DNA of 64,000 bases. Source: Fibrobacterota bacterium (lineage in GTDB: Bacteria > Fibrobacterota > Chitinivibrionia > Chitinivibrionales > Chitinispirillaceae). The translations under genes and the position numbers were made by a program. The stretch is from positions 24,465-88,464 of the forward strand of contig JAEYNR010000009.1 of NCBI GenBank assembly GCA_023412475.1. The letters are read 5' to 3'. Shown here one piece after another: positions 27,421 through 36,837 of this stretch. The stretch's first letter is position 1. Every line of letters begins with the position of its first letter. The notes below the pieces were generated by a model. It was not told the DNA's origin. It saw only the letters and a program-made list of their open reading frames with translations, and made no database searches.

Positions 27421-27927
27421 TCAGTTATTTACAGTTTTTGTGGAAATGATCCATGCATCGGAATATCCAAGGTTTTTTATTTTTTTAAGATGCGTTTCTG
27501 CTTCCGTTCTCTGTAAAAAACTACCTGCCAGAAGTTTGTAATAGGGTGATTCAAAGCTTATAGAAAGAGGTAAATTTACTTTTTTTTCAACCTGGCGTTT
27601 CAGATCTCTTACCGTTTCTATCTGACTTGATGCAAACAACTGAATTTTATACCTTACAGCAGTTTCTGCCTGATTCAAAGCCACTTCTGAAACTGGAGCC
27701 GACTCTTCTTTATGAAAATCAGTATTCTCCAGAGTTATTTCATTGCCTCTGTTCAAAGTATCTAAAAAGGTGAACTGAGCAGGACTGCTTGGCTCATATC
27801 GGGTCTGCTCGATGGTAGTGTCTTCGGGCTTCTCATTGTCCTGATTTTTTTTCCTGGACACTCCTAATGAGGTACAACCGATCCAGATTAATGCTATTAT
27901 TATATTAAATATAAGAGCTTTTTTCAT
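27421..27927 (-). CDS. SPOR-domain lipoprotein
   Basis: 168 residues. The N-terminus has a lipoprotein signal with lipobox IWIGC (Cys18). A low-complexity linker runs to ~90. Residues ~91-165 form a SPOR domain (RYKIQLFASSQIETVRDLKR, YYKLLAGSFLQRTEAETHLKKIKNLGY), which binds denuded peptidoglycan glycan strands. A role at the division site or in envelope maintenance is likely. It is divergent from the gene starting at 28036. Confidence 0.85.
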   Translation of the reverse strand: MKKALIFNIIIALIWIGCTSLGVSRKKNQDNEKPEDTTIEQTRYEPSSPAQFTFLDTLNRGNEITLENTDFHKEESAPVSEVALNQAETAVRYKIQLFASSQIETVRDLKRQVEKKVNLPLSISFESPYYKLLAGSFLQRTEAETHLKKIKNLGYSDAWIISTKTVNN

Positions 27928-28035
27928 GATATCACACCCTGCGCTAAACTAAAATTTGTTGGTGAGTTTGACTGTTTCGTAAATTTGGTATATACTTTTT
28001 TAATATAATAATTCCCCCATCAATAGGAGTCAAAC

Positions 28036-28830
28036 ATTATCGACCATCGAAAACGCTACGAACTGATACAAAACAGAAACTCCTTCAGCTTTCAAAAAAG
28101 CCGCTTTGGTATTGGCCACATAATTAAAGTCATCCTTCTTTTAGTCTTTATTGTAGCTCTAAGCTGGTATTCTCATCAAGAAGAAAATAACCCTTTCAGA
28201 GCTAAAGAAAAAGTCATGGTTTTTCTTGTAGATGGAAAACCGGTAGTGGCCTGTTATCCCCGATATCCTAAAAAAGAACCGCTTACTATAATTGTAACTA
28301 ATAATCAGGTCCCATGTCTGGATATAATCGATAATGCAGAATCTTGGGCGCTTATATGCGGTCATGATCCGCTTAATGCATGCTCAGTTGGTCCTGCCCC
28401 CCGAATCTGGACAGCTCTGAGCGATACCAAATCTTCCCCTCTAAATGGGTGGCCTCTACCTTATCCAGCACGCAGCATTAAAGACACTCTGAATATTTCT
28501 GCGAAAAACATTCCACTCTTCTCTGAGGAATCATCAGCTCTTTTTTTCGAAACTGCCAATTATAGCGGCCTTATAGTAGAAAATGATTTCAGGACTGATT
28601 CCATCTTTCCGAAAATATTTAAAGAAAAGCTGGATCTTTTAGTCGTGTGCAACCAGAACTCTTCAACCGTTAAACTGCTGCGCTCAAAATTTCGCCCCCG
28701 CTTTCTTATCAGCACATCTCAAGGGGATGAGGAGCTAAGAAAACTGCCCAATGTTCTCTTTTTAAAAAATTCTGCTTCCGGATTTGAGTTCAAAATTCAG
28801 AGCCCCAAAAAGCTGATTCTCAACAGTTGA
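28036..28830 (+). CDS. Membrane-anchored protein of unknown function with apparent ATT start
   Basis: 264 residues if read from ATT at 28036. The frame between an upstream TAG (28024) and the ATG at 28216 contains no ATG, GTG or TTG. It nevertheless encodes a plausible N-terminus: a basic cytoplasmic segment (IDHRKRYELIQNRNSF) and a membrane helix (IIKVILLLVFIVALSW). AGGAG lies 6 bp before the ATT. From 28216 alone the protein would be 204 residues and lack its anchor. The outer part (FETANYSGLIV ... KLDLLVVCNQNSSTVKLLRSKF) faintly recalls the C-terminal metallo-hydrolase part of ComEC, without metal ligands. No function is assigned. Confidence 0.6.
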   Translation: MIDHRKRYELIQNRNSFSFQKSRFGIGHIIKVILLLVFIVALSWYSHQEENNPFRAKEKVMVFLVDGKPVVACYPRYPKKEPLTIIVTNNQVPCLDIIDNAESWALICGHDPLNACSVGPAPRIWTALSDTKSSPLNGWPLPYPARSIKDTLNISAKNIPLFSEESSALFFETANYSGLIVENDFRTDSIFPKIFKEKLDLLVVCNQNSSTVKLLRSKFRPRFLISTSQGDEELRKLPNVLFLKNSASGFEFKIQSPKKLILNS

Positions 28831-28842
28831 ATCAATGATTGA

Positions 28843-28872
28843 TTGATGGATCTGCAGTTTATACTGTATAAT
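28843..28872 (+). promoter_or_regulatory. Putative sigma-70 promoter for the pil genes
   Basis: TTGATG and TATAAT separated by 18 bp, about 100 bp before pilB. The -10 is a perfect consensus. The assignment rests on sequence match only. Confidence 0.4.
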
Positions 28873-28971
28873 TCAATTTGCCTGAAACATAAAGTATAAT
28901 AGGAATTAAGAACCAAAGAATATTCCAACTCAGGCAGTTACTGGGCCTAAACGATTACTGCAGGTTTAAGA

Positions 28972-30663
28972 ATGCCAAAAAAGCTTGGCGAGTTACTGAT
29001 TGAAAATGGAATCATAAATAAAAAGCAACTTCTGGAGGGGCTTAAATACCAGACAGCCAATAGTTGCTTGCTGGGTGAAGCTCTTGTAGCAATCAAAGCA
29101 GTAGAGGACGAAGAGGTTATTACTGCTTTTTTGGCAAAGCAACTGAAAGGGGGAAATTTAAGCATAAAAGAGCTTGAATTCAACCCGGCTGTTGTGGATC
29201 TGATTCCCTTTGACATCGCCCAGAAGTATAACATTATAGCTTTAAACAAAGTTAATCGTGTTTTAACAGTAGCCATAAGTGACCCAAAAAACATTTTTAT
29301 GCTTGATGCGGTTAAGTTTTTAACCGGATGTACTATAAAACCGGTTTTAGCGCCTGCAAAAGAGATTTCTGAGGCTATAAACCTCAATTATGAGAACAGC
29401 CAGGAAGTTGACTCCATACTCAACGATCTTAAGGGTGAAAACCTGGAAGTTCTAATGGAAGATCCTGAAGATGAGCTGGAGGATATCTCCAATGAAATTT
29501 CAGACGCTCCGGTTGTCAAGCTTGTAAACCATCTGCTTTTTGAAGCAGTACGCAAGAATGCCAGTGATATTCACATTGAAACTTACCAGAGAATTCTCAG
29601 AGTGCGCTACCGGATTGATGGTAGACTTGTAGAGATGACTCCTCTTCCTTACCGGTTACGCTCATCGGTGATTTCCCGTATAAAAATTATGTCAAATCTA
29701 GACATTTCAGAAAGACGCCTTCCCCAAGATGGCCGTATAAAGATAAAGATAGGTCTTAAAACTATCGATATACGAGTGAGTACCACTCCTACCATTTTTG
29801 GGGAAAAAGTGGTGATGAGAATTCTTGATGCCTCCAATCTTATGCTTGACATGTCAAAATTCGGAATTCAACCCAAAGGGCTTCAACACCTTAAGGAAGC
29901 ACTTAATTCTCCCTATGGAATGGTGCTTGTGACCGGTCCAACAGGAAGTGGAAAAACTACCACACTGTATTCGGCATTAAGCAGCCTTAATCAACCTGAT
30001 GTCAACATAATGACGGCCGAGGATCCGGTGGAATATAATATTGAAGGAATCAACCAGATCAATATTCACCAGGATATTGGATTAACCTTCGCAGCAGCTT
30101 TACGTTCCTTTCTGCGCCAGGATCCTGATATTATCATGGTCGGTGAAATCCGTGATCTGGAAACCGCAGAAATTGCAGTGAAAGCAGCCTTGACCGGACA
30201 TCTTGTTCTCAGTACTCTGCATACAAATGACTCGGCTAGCACCTTAACCCGTCTTACAGATATGGGAATCGATCCATTTTTATCTGCATCAGCAGTGCGG
30301 CTGATCCTGGCACAGAGACTTATAAGGCTTATTTGTACTAACTGCAAGACCGAAATTGATACCAACAGCAACGAACTTCTTCCATTTCTCAATTTAACAC
30401 CCGAAGAAAAGGCTGATCTGAAATTGTATAAAGGTGAAGGTTGTTCGCTATGTAACAAAACCGGTTATCATGGTCGAAGCGGTCTTTATGAAATTTTGCC
30501 TATCACCTTAGGTATCCAGGAAATGATCATATCGAAAGCGCCCCCCTATATGATCAGAAATCAAGCAATATCTGATGGTATGTTGTCTTTGCGAAACGTT
30601 GCACTGGAGAAACTAAGAGCTGGCCTGACCACCATTGAGGAGGTCCTGGGGGCAACCACTTGA
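28972..30663 (+). CDS. pilB: Type IV pilus extension ATPase PilB (GspE family)
   Basis: 563 residues. Residues 1-140 are a GspE-N/MshEN-like domain (LGELLIENGIINKKQLLEGL). The ATPase core has Walker A GPTGSGKT at 322-329, the Asp box near 351 (AEDPVEY), Walker B DPDIIMVGEIRD at 384-395 and the His box TGHLVLSTLHTND. Cys455, Cys458, Cys491 and Cys494 form the expected zinc site. It powers pilus extension. It is followed by pilT and pilC; the pilins and secretin are not in this window. A GspE function in type II secretion cannot be excluded, but adjacent pilT favours pili. Confidence 0.93.
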   Translation: MPKKLGELLIENGIINKKQLLEGLKYQTANSCLLGEALVAIKAVEDEEVITAFLAKQLKGGNLSIKELEFNPAVVDLIPFDIAQKYNIIALNKVNRVLTVAISDPKNIFMLDAVKFLTGCTIKPVLAPAKEISEAINLNYENSQEVDSILNDLKGENLEVLMEDPEDELEDISNEISDAPVVKLVNHLLFEAVRKNASDIHIETYQRILRVRYRIDGRLVEMTPLPYRLRSSVISRIKIMSNLDISERRLPQDGRIKIKIGLKTIDIRVSTTPTIFGEKVVMRILDASNLMLDMSKFGIQPKGLQHLKEALNSPYGMVLVTGPTGSGKTTTLYSALSSLNQPDVNIMTAEDPVEYNIEGINQINIHQDIGLTFAAALRSFLRQDPDIIMVGEIRDLETAEIAVKAALTGHLVLSTLHTNDSASTLTRLTDMGIDPFLSASAVRLILAQRLIRLICTNCKTEIDTNSNELLPFLNLTPEEKADLKLYKGEGCSLCNKTGYHGRSGLYEILPITLGIQEMIISKAPPYMIRNQAISDGMLSLRNVALEKLRAGLTTIEEVLGATT

Positions 30664-30710
30664 GACACTTTAACTCTTTTTTTTTAACATTTTAAATAGT
30701 ACTTTTAATT

Positions 30711-31784
30711 ATGCTCTCAATGCACGATCTTCTAAAACGAATGTCCGAACTTAACGCCTCAGATCTTCATCTGACCGTTGGTGCAGCTCCTTTGTATCGG
30801 GTTGATGGTAAACTTACACCGGTAGATGCAGAAAAACTGACTGCCGACCACACCCTCAAACTCTGCTACAGTATAATGAATGAAGCACAGAAAAAGGTCT
30901 TTGAACAAAAAAAAGAGGTGGATTTTTCATTTGGAGTTCAAAATCTCTCCAGATACAGAGCCAATGTTTTTCTTCAACGAGGCTGCTGTACCTGTGCAAT
31001 CCGTCAGATTCCCTTTCAGATTAAAGCACTGGAAGATTTGGGCTTGCCACCTATTGCCTCCAAATTAACTGAGCGTCCCAATGGACTGGTCCTGGTTACC
31101 GGACCTACAGGAAGTGGCAAAAGTACCACTCTGGCAGCGATGATCGATAGCATCAACAGCCAGCTTCAGGGCCATATTTTAACGGTTGAAGATCCCATAG
31201 AATTTGTACATAAACATAAAAAATGTATCATTAATCAAAGAGAGATTCATCAGGACAGTGACAGCTTTTCCAGCGCCTTAAGGGTTGCTTTGCGCCAAGA
31301 CCCTGATGTGGTGCTGATTGGTGAGATGCGGGATTTGGAAACTATTCAGGCCGCTGTTAGTATCGCTGAAACCGGCCACCTTACCCTTGCCACTCTGCAC
31401 ACCAACTCTGCAGCCCAGACCATTAACAGAATAATTGATGTCTTCCCCTCTGACCAGAAAGCCACTATACGGGCACAACTGGCAATGGTTCTGGAGGGAA
31501 TCATAAGCCAGGCATTGATTCCAAAAATCGGTGGAGGCAGAGTTATGGCTTGTGAAATAATGATTGCTACTACCGCGGTAAGAGCTCTTATCCGTGATGA
31601 TAAAATTCATCAATTACAGGGAATGATAGAGATCGGTCAGAAATATGGAATGCAGACCATGAATTCCGAACTTGTCCGGCTATACCAGCGCAGGCTGATT
31701 ACCAAAACAGATGCAGTTGGCAGAAGCCCCGATCCGGAAAATATGTTAAAAGTAATAGACAGTAATCAAAGCTTTCGTTCGTAA
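30711..31784 (+). CDS. pilT: Type IV pilus retraction ATPase PilT
   Basis: 357 residues. The PilT N-terminus (LLKRMSELNASDLHLTVGAAPLYRVDGKL) and Walker A GPTGSGKS at 131-138 are clear. HILTVEDPIEFVH, LRQDPDVVLIGEMRDLETI and the AETGHLTLATLHTNSAAQTINRI segment follow. It drives pilus retraction, hence twitching and DNA uptake. It lies 47 bp after pilB. The ribosome site is weak; an ATG three codons later (30720) is an alternative start. Confidence 0.94.
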   Translation: MLSMHDLLKRMSELNASDLHLTVGAAPLYRVDGKLTPVDAEKLTADHTLKLCYSIMNEAQKKVFEQKKEVDFSFGVQNLSRYRANVFLQRGCCTCAIRQIPFQIKALEDLGLPPIASKLTERPNGLVLVTGPTGSGKSTTLAAMIDSINSQLQGHILTVEDPIEFVHKHKKCIINQREIHQDSDSFSSALRVALRQDPDVVLIGEMRDLETIQAAVSIAETGHLTLATLHTNSAAQTINRIIDVFPSDQKATIRAQLAMVLEGIISQALIPKIGGGRVMACEIMIATTAVRALIRDDKIHQLQGMIEIGQKYGMQTMNSELVRLYQRRLITKTDAVGRSPDPENMLKVIDSNQSFRS

Positions 31785-31865
31785 TATTTACTCAATATAC
31801 CGGAAAAGTATTCTTTACCGGACATGGTGTAAACTCAGTATAATCGATTTTTCAGGAGTACTTTA

Positions 31866-33068
31866 ATGGCTCGCTTTTATTATACCGGTGTAAGCAGCTC
31901 TGGAAAACAGGTCAAGGGCGAAATTCAGGCAGATAACAAAAACGAAGCCATAAGTCTTCTGAGAAAAAAGAAGGTACGACCGCTCTCAATCCGTAATGCT
32001 GCGTTAGATATTAATCTTTCATTTCTGGAAACTGTAGGCCTCAAGGATATAAGCAGATTCACCAGACAATTTTCTGCCATGACTTCAGCCGGTCTGCCTC
32101 TGGTGCAATGTCTTGACATCCTTTCTGCCCAGACTGAAAACAAGAAACTCTCCAGAGCTGTAAAACAGATCTCAACCGATATTCAGGGTGGATCGACTCT
32201 GGCAGAGGCACTGCAGAAGCACCCGTCAATCTTCAACTCACTCTATTGCAACATGGTGTCAGCGGGTGAGGCCAGCGGTAATCTGGATGTCGTACTTAAC
32301 AGACTTGCTGACTATCAGGAAAAATCAGAATCACTGCGCCGTAAAATCAAAGGAGCTATGACCTATCCTATTATAGTTCTTTTTGCCGCAATTGGGGCTA
32401 CAGCGGTAATGTTTACTTTCGTTGTCCCTACATTTACCCAGATGTTTGCAGATATGGGGGGCACTCTGCCACTTCCAACCCGCATTGTCATGAGGATATC
32501 AGATTTTCTGGTGCAATATTATTATGTGATCATTCTAGGTGCAGGAGGCTTAGGTGCAGCCTTTTATTACTACAATAAGAGCCCTGGGGGCAAAATGAGA
32601 ATCGATTCTATAAAGTTAAAGCTTCCGGTGTTTGGTGATCTGGAGAGAAAAAGCTCTATAAGTCGCTTTTCACAAACGCTCTCCACACTGCTGACAAGCG
32701 GAGTGACCATTTTAGATGCACTCTCCATCACTGCAAAAACTTCGGGTAATAAAGTGCTGGAGAAGGGGATTTTTAAGACTCTGGAGAGAATTTCGGGTGG
32801 ACAGACAATAGCTGAGCCATTAAAAGAAACTGGTGTTTTCCCGCCCATGGTTATCCATATGATCGCTGTTGGAGAGAAGACTGGTGATTTAGCCGAGATG
32901 CTTAAAAAGGTCGCTGATTTTTATCAGGAAGAAGTTGATGCTGCAATTGATGCATTGACTTCCGTAATAGATCCTGTGATGATTCTGGGAGTTGGACTTA
33001 TAATCGGGGGCACGCTTATAGCCATGTATCTGCCGATGTTCGATCTTGTGGGAACCATCAAGGCTTAA
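31866..33068 (+). CDS. pilC: Type IV pilus inner-membrane platform protein PilC
   Basis: 400 residues with two GspF/PilC cytoplasmic repeats (FTRQFSAMTSAGLPLVQCLDIL and FSQTLSTLLTSGVTILDALSI) and three membrane helices. The diagnostic MVSAGEASGNLDVVLNRLADYQE and MIAVGEKTGDLAEMLKKVADFYQEEV stretches are present. PilC links the ATPases to pilin polymerisation. It completes a pilB-pilT-pilC set. Confidence 0.94.
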   Translation: MARFYYTGVSSSGKQVKGEIQADNKNEAISLLRKKKVRPLSIRNAALDINLSFLETVGLKDISRFTRQFSAMTSAGLPLVQCLDILSAQTENKKLSRAVKQISTDIQGGSTLAEALQKHPSIFNSLYCNMVSAGEASGNLDVVLNRLADYQEKSESLRRKIKGAMTYPIIVLFAAIGATAVMFTFVVPTFTQMFADMGGTLPLPTRIVMRISDFLVQYYYVIILGAGGLGAAFYYYNKSPGGKMRIDSIKLKLPVFGDLERKSSISRFSQTLSTLLTSGVTILDALSITAKTSGNKVLEKGIFKTLERISGGQTIAEPLKETGVFPPMVIHMIAVGEKTGDLAEMLKKVADFYQEEVDAAIDALTSVIDPVMILGVGLIIGGTLIAMYLPMFDLVGTIKA

Positions 33069-33137
33069 AAATTAAAGCTAAAGATTCACAGAAATCTGCC
33101 GATAATGCTAATAGGAAAAGAAAGGTGGTGATATCAA

Positions 33138-33452
33138 ATGCGTATTAATGCTGTTACTCAACCGTTCAATGCAGAATTGCGTAAAATCGAAGCAAGTCGC
33201 AAGGTGGAAAAAGAATCTAAAACCAGTAAAATATCAGATCGCTCTGACATTTCATCCGGTGCACAGTCTCTTAATGAAACAAAAGCTCAGTTTGAAACCA
33301 TCGCTACCTCTCTAAATTCGTTGCCAGAGATCCGTAACGATAAAATTGCAGAAGTCCTTTCGAAAATTGAAAACGGCTACTACAACTCGGATGAGTTTCT
33401 GGATAAATTAGCAGAAAAGCTTATCGAAGATTTTGAAACAAAAATTGAATAA
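33138..33452 (+). CDS. FlgM-like anti-sigma-28 factor
   Basis: 104 residues. The N-terminal half is charged and disordered. The C-terminal IRNDKIAEVLSKIENGYYNS followed by DEFLDKLAEKLIEDF matches the sigma-28-binding helices of FlgM (compare the R-x-E-K-V-x-x-l-k-x-x-I-x-x-G-x-Y pattern). It would hold FliA until export through the hook. It lies 69 bp after pilC with a good site (AAAGGTGGTGAT), away from the flagellar operon. It may be co-transcribed with pilC. No fliA is in the window. Confidence 0.75.
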   Translation: MRINAVTQPFNAELRKIEASRKVEKESKTSKISDRSDISSGAQSLNETKAQFETIATSLNSLPEIRNDKIAEVLSKIENGYYNSDEFLDKLAEKLIEDFETKIE

Positions 33453-33562
33453 TGTTGAGCTCTCTTATTAGCTTTGTCTGAACTCCGATTTACTGCTATT
33501 ATCCACTTATAGCCTGCTTTATTCCTTCCTTCTTTTCTGATTTGAGATTAAATTGCATACCA

Positions 33563-33790
33563 GTAATTGTTATTGCGGCAATTAATTAGTTTCTAATCGG
33601 AAAATAAGCTATGAACTACCAGCCTGATAATGTCCAAACAGAAGAAAATTCCATCACACAATCCTTAAACCCTAAACAATTCCAAAATTCTAATTTATAG
33701 GCAAGATTTAGAGTGTTTCAAGTAACTACAGGAATTTCCGAACTATTGTTCTTTAATTGGGAAACATTTAATTGCTGGAGTAATAGATAC
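33563..33790. mobile_element. MITE-like unit with inverted ends, containing repeat copy C
   Basis: The left end GTTATTGCGGCAATTAATTAG (about 33569-33589) is an imperfect inverted copy of the right end (about 33764-33786; reversed it reads TATTACTCCAGCAATTAAATG). Between them lies the dispersed core, TTCTAATTTATAGGC then GAGTGTTTCAAGTAACTA, at 33685-33730. There is no ORF. The same two ends bound a second unit at 37572-37978. It lies in the gap between flgM-like and araC-like genes; nothing else is seen there. Confidence 0.45.
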
Positions 33791-33808
33791 AATATATTTT
33801 AAAAAACC

Positions 33809-34765
33809 ATGTTTTCTACAAAAGCCGAACTGATATCACAATTTAAGAATCCGGTATATACAACCCATACTAAATTTCCTTCTTTACAGACATTTTCTTG
33901 TCTGCAGAAATGGAAAAACCGTCCTGTTATTGAACTGGAGAAATTGAAAATCGAAATATTGGGTATCGATTTCTTAGAGTATTGCGGAGCGGAGAGGTTT
34001 GACTCTCAACTGAGATTTCAACAGGATTGTTTCAGATTGTGGTATCAATTGGATGGCAGTGGAATATTGCAGAATGTAACGCGCCAGAATTTCGGCACAG
34101 CCCGTCCTGGGCTTTTGGGAATAATGGATCTGGGTGAGCGTCATAATTATTTACATCAGAAAGGCAACCTTGAATGTTTTCAACTGCTTTTCTCCCTCTT
34201 ACCATCACAGCACGCAAAATGTTACTGGAATTCAGAAATTGAGGGAAAAATTATACTTGAAAACCAGGAGCGGAGCTATTTTGAGAGTCTGATTTTTGAT
34301 CTGTTGCTGGTAATAGACCATAAAAAAGAGATACTGGGTTTGGCTACGATTTCACGTATTCTGGAAATTTTAGTGGTTCTGTTTAAAAAGGGAGTGCTGA
34401 TAATCGAAGAAAGTCAGTTTCCTAAGAATAAAGCCAGGAGCCTGGTGGCCAAAGCCAAACAATTTATGGATCTTCACTATTCCGATATGGAACACCAGTT
34501 GGAGTTGGAGAGGGAGTGCGGAGTTGATATTAATTATCTTAATATAATATTTAAAAAAGAAACCGGACTTACCCTGTATCAGTATATCTGTCTGGTTCGG
34601 ATGGAGCATGCAAAATTTTTTCTGGAAACGACCCAGAACTCTATTTCTGATATATCAGAAGCTGTGGGTTATCCAAACAGTAACTCTTTTACCCGTGCAT
34701 TCAAACGGCACACAGATCTAACCCCACAGGATTTTAGACGGAAATTATCTTCATCTGGACAATAA
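33809..34765 (+). CDS. AraC family transcriptional regulator
   Basis: 318 residues. The last ~100 (about 210-313) hold two HTH motifs of the AraC/XylS type: ECGVDINYLNIIFKKETGLT and ISDISEAVGYPNSNSFTRAFKRHTDLTPQDFR. The N-terminal ~200 residues are a divergent sensor region of AraC-ligand-binding size that I cannot link to a ligand. It lies 32 bp before the aspartate kinase gene on the same strand, so the two may be co-transcribed, though no functional link is evident. Confidence 0.88.
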   Translation: MFSTKAELISQFKNPVYTTHTKFPSLQTFSCLQKWKNRPVIELEKLKIEILGIDFLEYCGAERFDSQLRFQQDCFRLWYQLDGSGILQNVTRQNFGTARPGLLGIMDLGERHNYLHQKGNLECFQLLFSLLPSQHAKCYWNSEIEGKIILENQERSYFESLIFDLLLVIDHKKEILGLATISRILEILVVLFKKGVLIIEESQFPKNKARSLVAKAKQFMDLHYSDMEHQLELERECGVDINYLNIIFKKETGLTLYQYICLVRMEHAKFFLETTQNSISDISEAVGYPNSNSFTRAFKRHTDLTPQDFRRKLSSSGQ

Positions 34766-34797
34766 ATTTTCCTGAATTCAAATCAAATGGAGTTTAT

Positions 34798-36162
34798 ATG
34801 CAATATCTTGTTTGTAAATTTGGAGGAAGCTCGGTTTCTACGAGCGAAAAAATCCAACAGATCGTAAAAATTATGGAGCAGAATCCTTTGCGTCGCTGTA
34901 TTGTTCTTTCCGCTCCTGGCAAAACTCCTTCCTATCCTGTCAAAGTAACCGATCTTCTTATAAGTGCTTCTCAAAGGGCACTGGCAGGTGAGGATTGTTC
35001 ACAGGAAATAAGACAGGTTACAGATCGGTTCGCCTCAATTTATCAGGCTTTGAATCTTCCAGGAGAAAAAACTCAGGAAATCCTTTCCGATATTGACCGT
35101 CGTCTCTCTTCCGACAAATCTCATCCCGGTAAGTTCAGAGACTTGGTGGTAGCTGCAGGTGAAGATATAAACAGCCAGTTATTTGCAGAATATCTTAATT
35201 TCATAGGCATAAAAGCTTCTTATATCTCCCCCTTGCAAGCAGGTCTGATTGTGACACCGGTATTCGGTGATGCTCAGCCGGTTGCCGACATATCTTTATC
35301 GCTTGCTTCTCTAAAACGGCTTATACCGGATCAGATACTGGTTTTTCCGGGTTTTTTCGGATATACTACCGATGGAGACGTTGCTACCTTCAGCAGAGGC
35401 GGATCGGATCTTACCGGTGCGATACTCTCTGAAGCGCTGGATGTATCAGAGTATGAAAACTGGACAGATGTAGATGGGATTTTCAGCGCACATCCCCAAA
35501 TGGTGGATTCACCGGCACAGATCCATGCACTTACCTATAGAGAAATGCGGGAACTATCCTACATCGGTTTCAATGTTCTTCATGAAGAAGCAGTGCGTCC
35601 GGTAATGAGAAAGAAAATACCGATCCGTCTTAGAAATACCAATAATATTAAGAATGAAGGGACCTTGGTGGTTACAGAACGCTTGCCATGCCAAAGAGAT
35701 ATCATTGGTATAGCTTCAGGAAGTGGCTACTGTAGCTTCACTCTTTATAAGTTTCTGATGAATCGGGAAAAGGGGTTTGGAAGACGCTTGCTGTCCATTT
35801 TTGAGGACATGGATCTCTCCTACGAACACTGTCCTTCCGGAGTTGATAATATTTCTGTTATTCTCGATCAGGATCAGCTTAAATCCGAAGCCGTTAATAA
35901 TATTATCCGCACCATCACAGAAGAGTTAAAGCCAGATGATATCCGAACCGAGTTTGGCATCTCTCTTATATCAGTCGTGGGCGAAGGTCTGATACATAAG
36001 ATAGGTGTTCTGGCTCAGGCAGCAAAAGCACTGTCTTCTGCCGGTGTAAACATTAAAATTATCAATCAAGGCAGCTCCGAGATGAGTATAATTTTCGGTG
36101 TTGATTCTTCTGATGAGAAAAAAGCAGTATCGGCTCTTTATAAGGAATTCTTTTCAAAATAA
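34798..36162 (+). CDS. lysC: Aspartate kinase
   Basis: 454 residues. The kinase domain starts KFGGSSVSTSEKI and contains FSRGGSDLTGAILSEAL, the Asp-binding ENWTDVDGIFSAHP and the conserved LSYIGFNVLHEEAV. Two ACT domains follow, from about 305 to 454 (GLIHKIGVLAQAAKALSSAGVNIKII). It makes aspartyl phosphate for lysine, threonine and methionine synthesis. Feedback regulation through the ACT domains is expected. No other pathway gene is nearby. A strong hairpin follows at 36183-36224. Confidence 0.93.
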   Translation: MQYLVCKFGGSSVSTSEKIQQIVKIMEQNPLRRCIVLSAPGKTPSYPVKVTDLLISASQRALAGEDCSQEIRQVTDRFASIYQALNLPGEKTQEILSDIDRRLSSDKSHPGKFRDLVVAAGEDINSQLFAEYLNFIGIKASYISPLQAGLIVTPVFGDAQPVADISLSLASLKRLIPDQILVFPGFFGYTTDGDVATFSRGGSDLTGAILSEALDVSEYENWTDVDGIFSAHPQMVDSPAQIHALTYREMRELSYIGFNVLHEEAVRPVMRKKIPIRLRNTNNIKNEGTLVVTERLPCQRDIIGIASGSGYCSFTLYKFLMNREKGFGRRLLSIFEDMDLSYEHCPSGVDNISVILDQDQLKSEAVNNIIRTITEELKPDDIRTEFGISLISVVGEGLIHKIGVLAQAAKALSSAGVNIKIINQGSSEMSIIFGVDSSDEKKAVSALYKEFFSK

Positions 36163-36182
36163 GTCTGCCGCTGAGTCTTCAC

Positions 36183-36224
36183 GCGCCAAAAAACGTACCT
36201 GAGATGTCAGTACGGTTTTGGCGC
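36183..36224 (+). terminator. Long hairpin after aspartate kinase gene
   Basis: GCGCCAAAA ... TTTTGGCGC with an inner CGTAC/GTACG pair and a CTGAGATGTCA loop, 21 bp after the stop codon. It lacks a terminal T-run on the plus strand, but the TTTT is within the stem. It is probably the transcript end. Confidence 0.55.
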
Positions 36225-36837
36225 AATCCCCTATTTACATGTTTCTATCTAAAATTGTTATCCCAAAATTTAAAAATTTCTAAACAGAGATGAAAGTGTT
36301 TCAAGTAACTAAACTCTATTAATGAGTCCTCTTTCATTTAATACACTTTCCATGTGCAGATAATAAATGCACACGGAAGTAAAAACACACGCACTAACAG
36401 CGGATAGGTACAGATTCCCGGTTTAACTGCAAAGTTTTACAGACTTAAGGAGAAAACCTGCTGATAACTATAGTGCTGCTGGCAGATAGAGATGGGCGGC
36501 CAATTCATGAAATTTATCTGAAAACATCTTACAAGCAATATTTAATAAACTTGAAACGTATAATGATAATCAATTTTACTTAAGATTGAACCAGGAACGT
36601 ATTATAAAAATCAGACTGCATAATTAATGGCAAAGTTGATTTAAAAAAAGGCAGAATTTATTGAATTTATTACAAAAAGATATTGCATATCATAACACAC
36701 ATAGTTATTTTACAACAAATAAAAGTCTCCCGCATAGAAATCTCGTATTCGTTATCAATTTACTTGCTATCCATTATAAGAGATGCTACTATAAAGTTCT
36801 TTTTTATTTTACCACCAGTTGAAAGGAGATGCTGAAA
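36225..36837. other. Long gene-free stretch with repeat copy D and a promoter candidate
   Basis: About 610 bp, strongly AT-rich, with no credible ORF. Repeat core copy D is at 36274-36315 (TTCTAAACAGAGATGAAAG then TGTTTCAAGTAACTAAA). A short inverted repeat, GTGCA-N9-TGCAC, lies near 36354-36372. A sigma-70-like promoter, TTGCTA-N17-TACTAT, at 36764-36792 would give a ~40-nt leader to the HTH gene. The rest shows nothing recognisable. Confidence 0.45.

Noticed and set aside
34766..34797. Lysine riboswitch before aspartate kinase
   Set aside because: Only 32 bp separate the AraC-type gene and the kinase start, far too short for the element.
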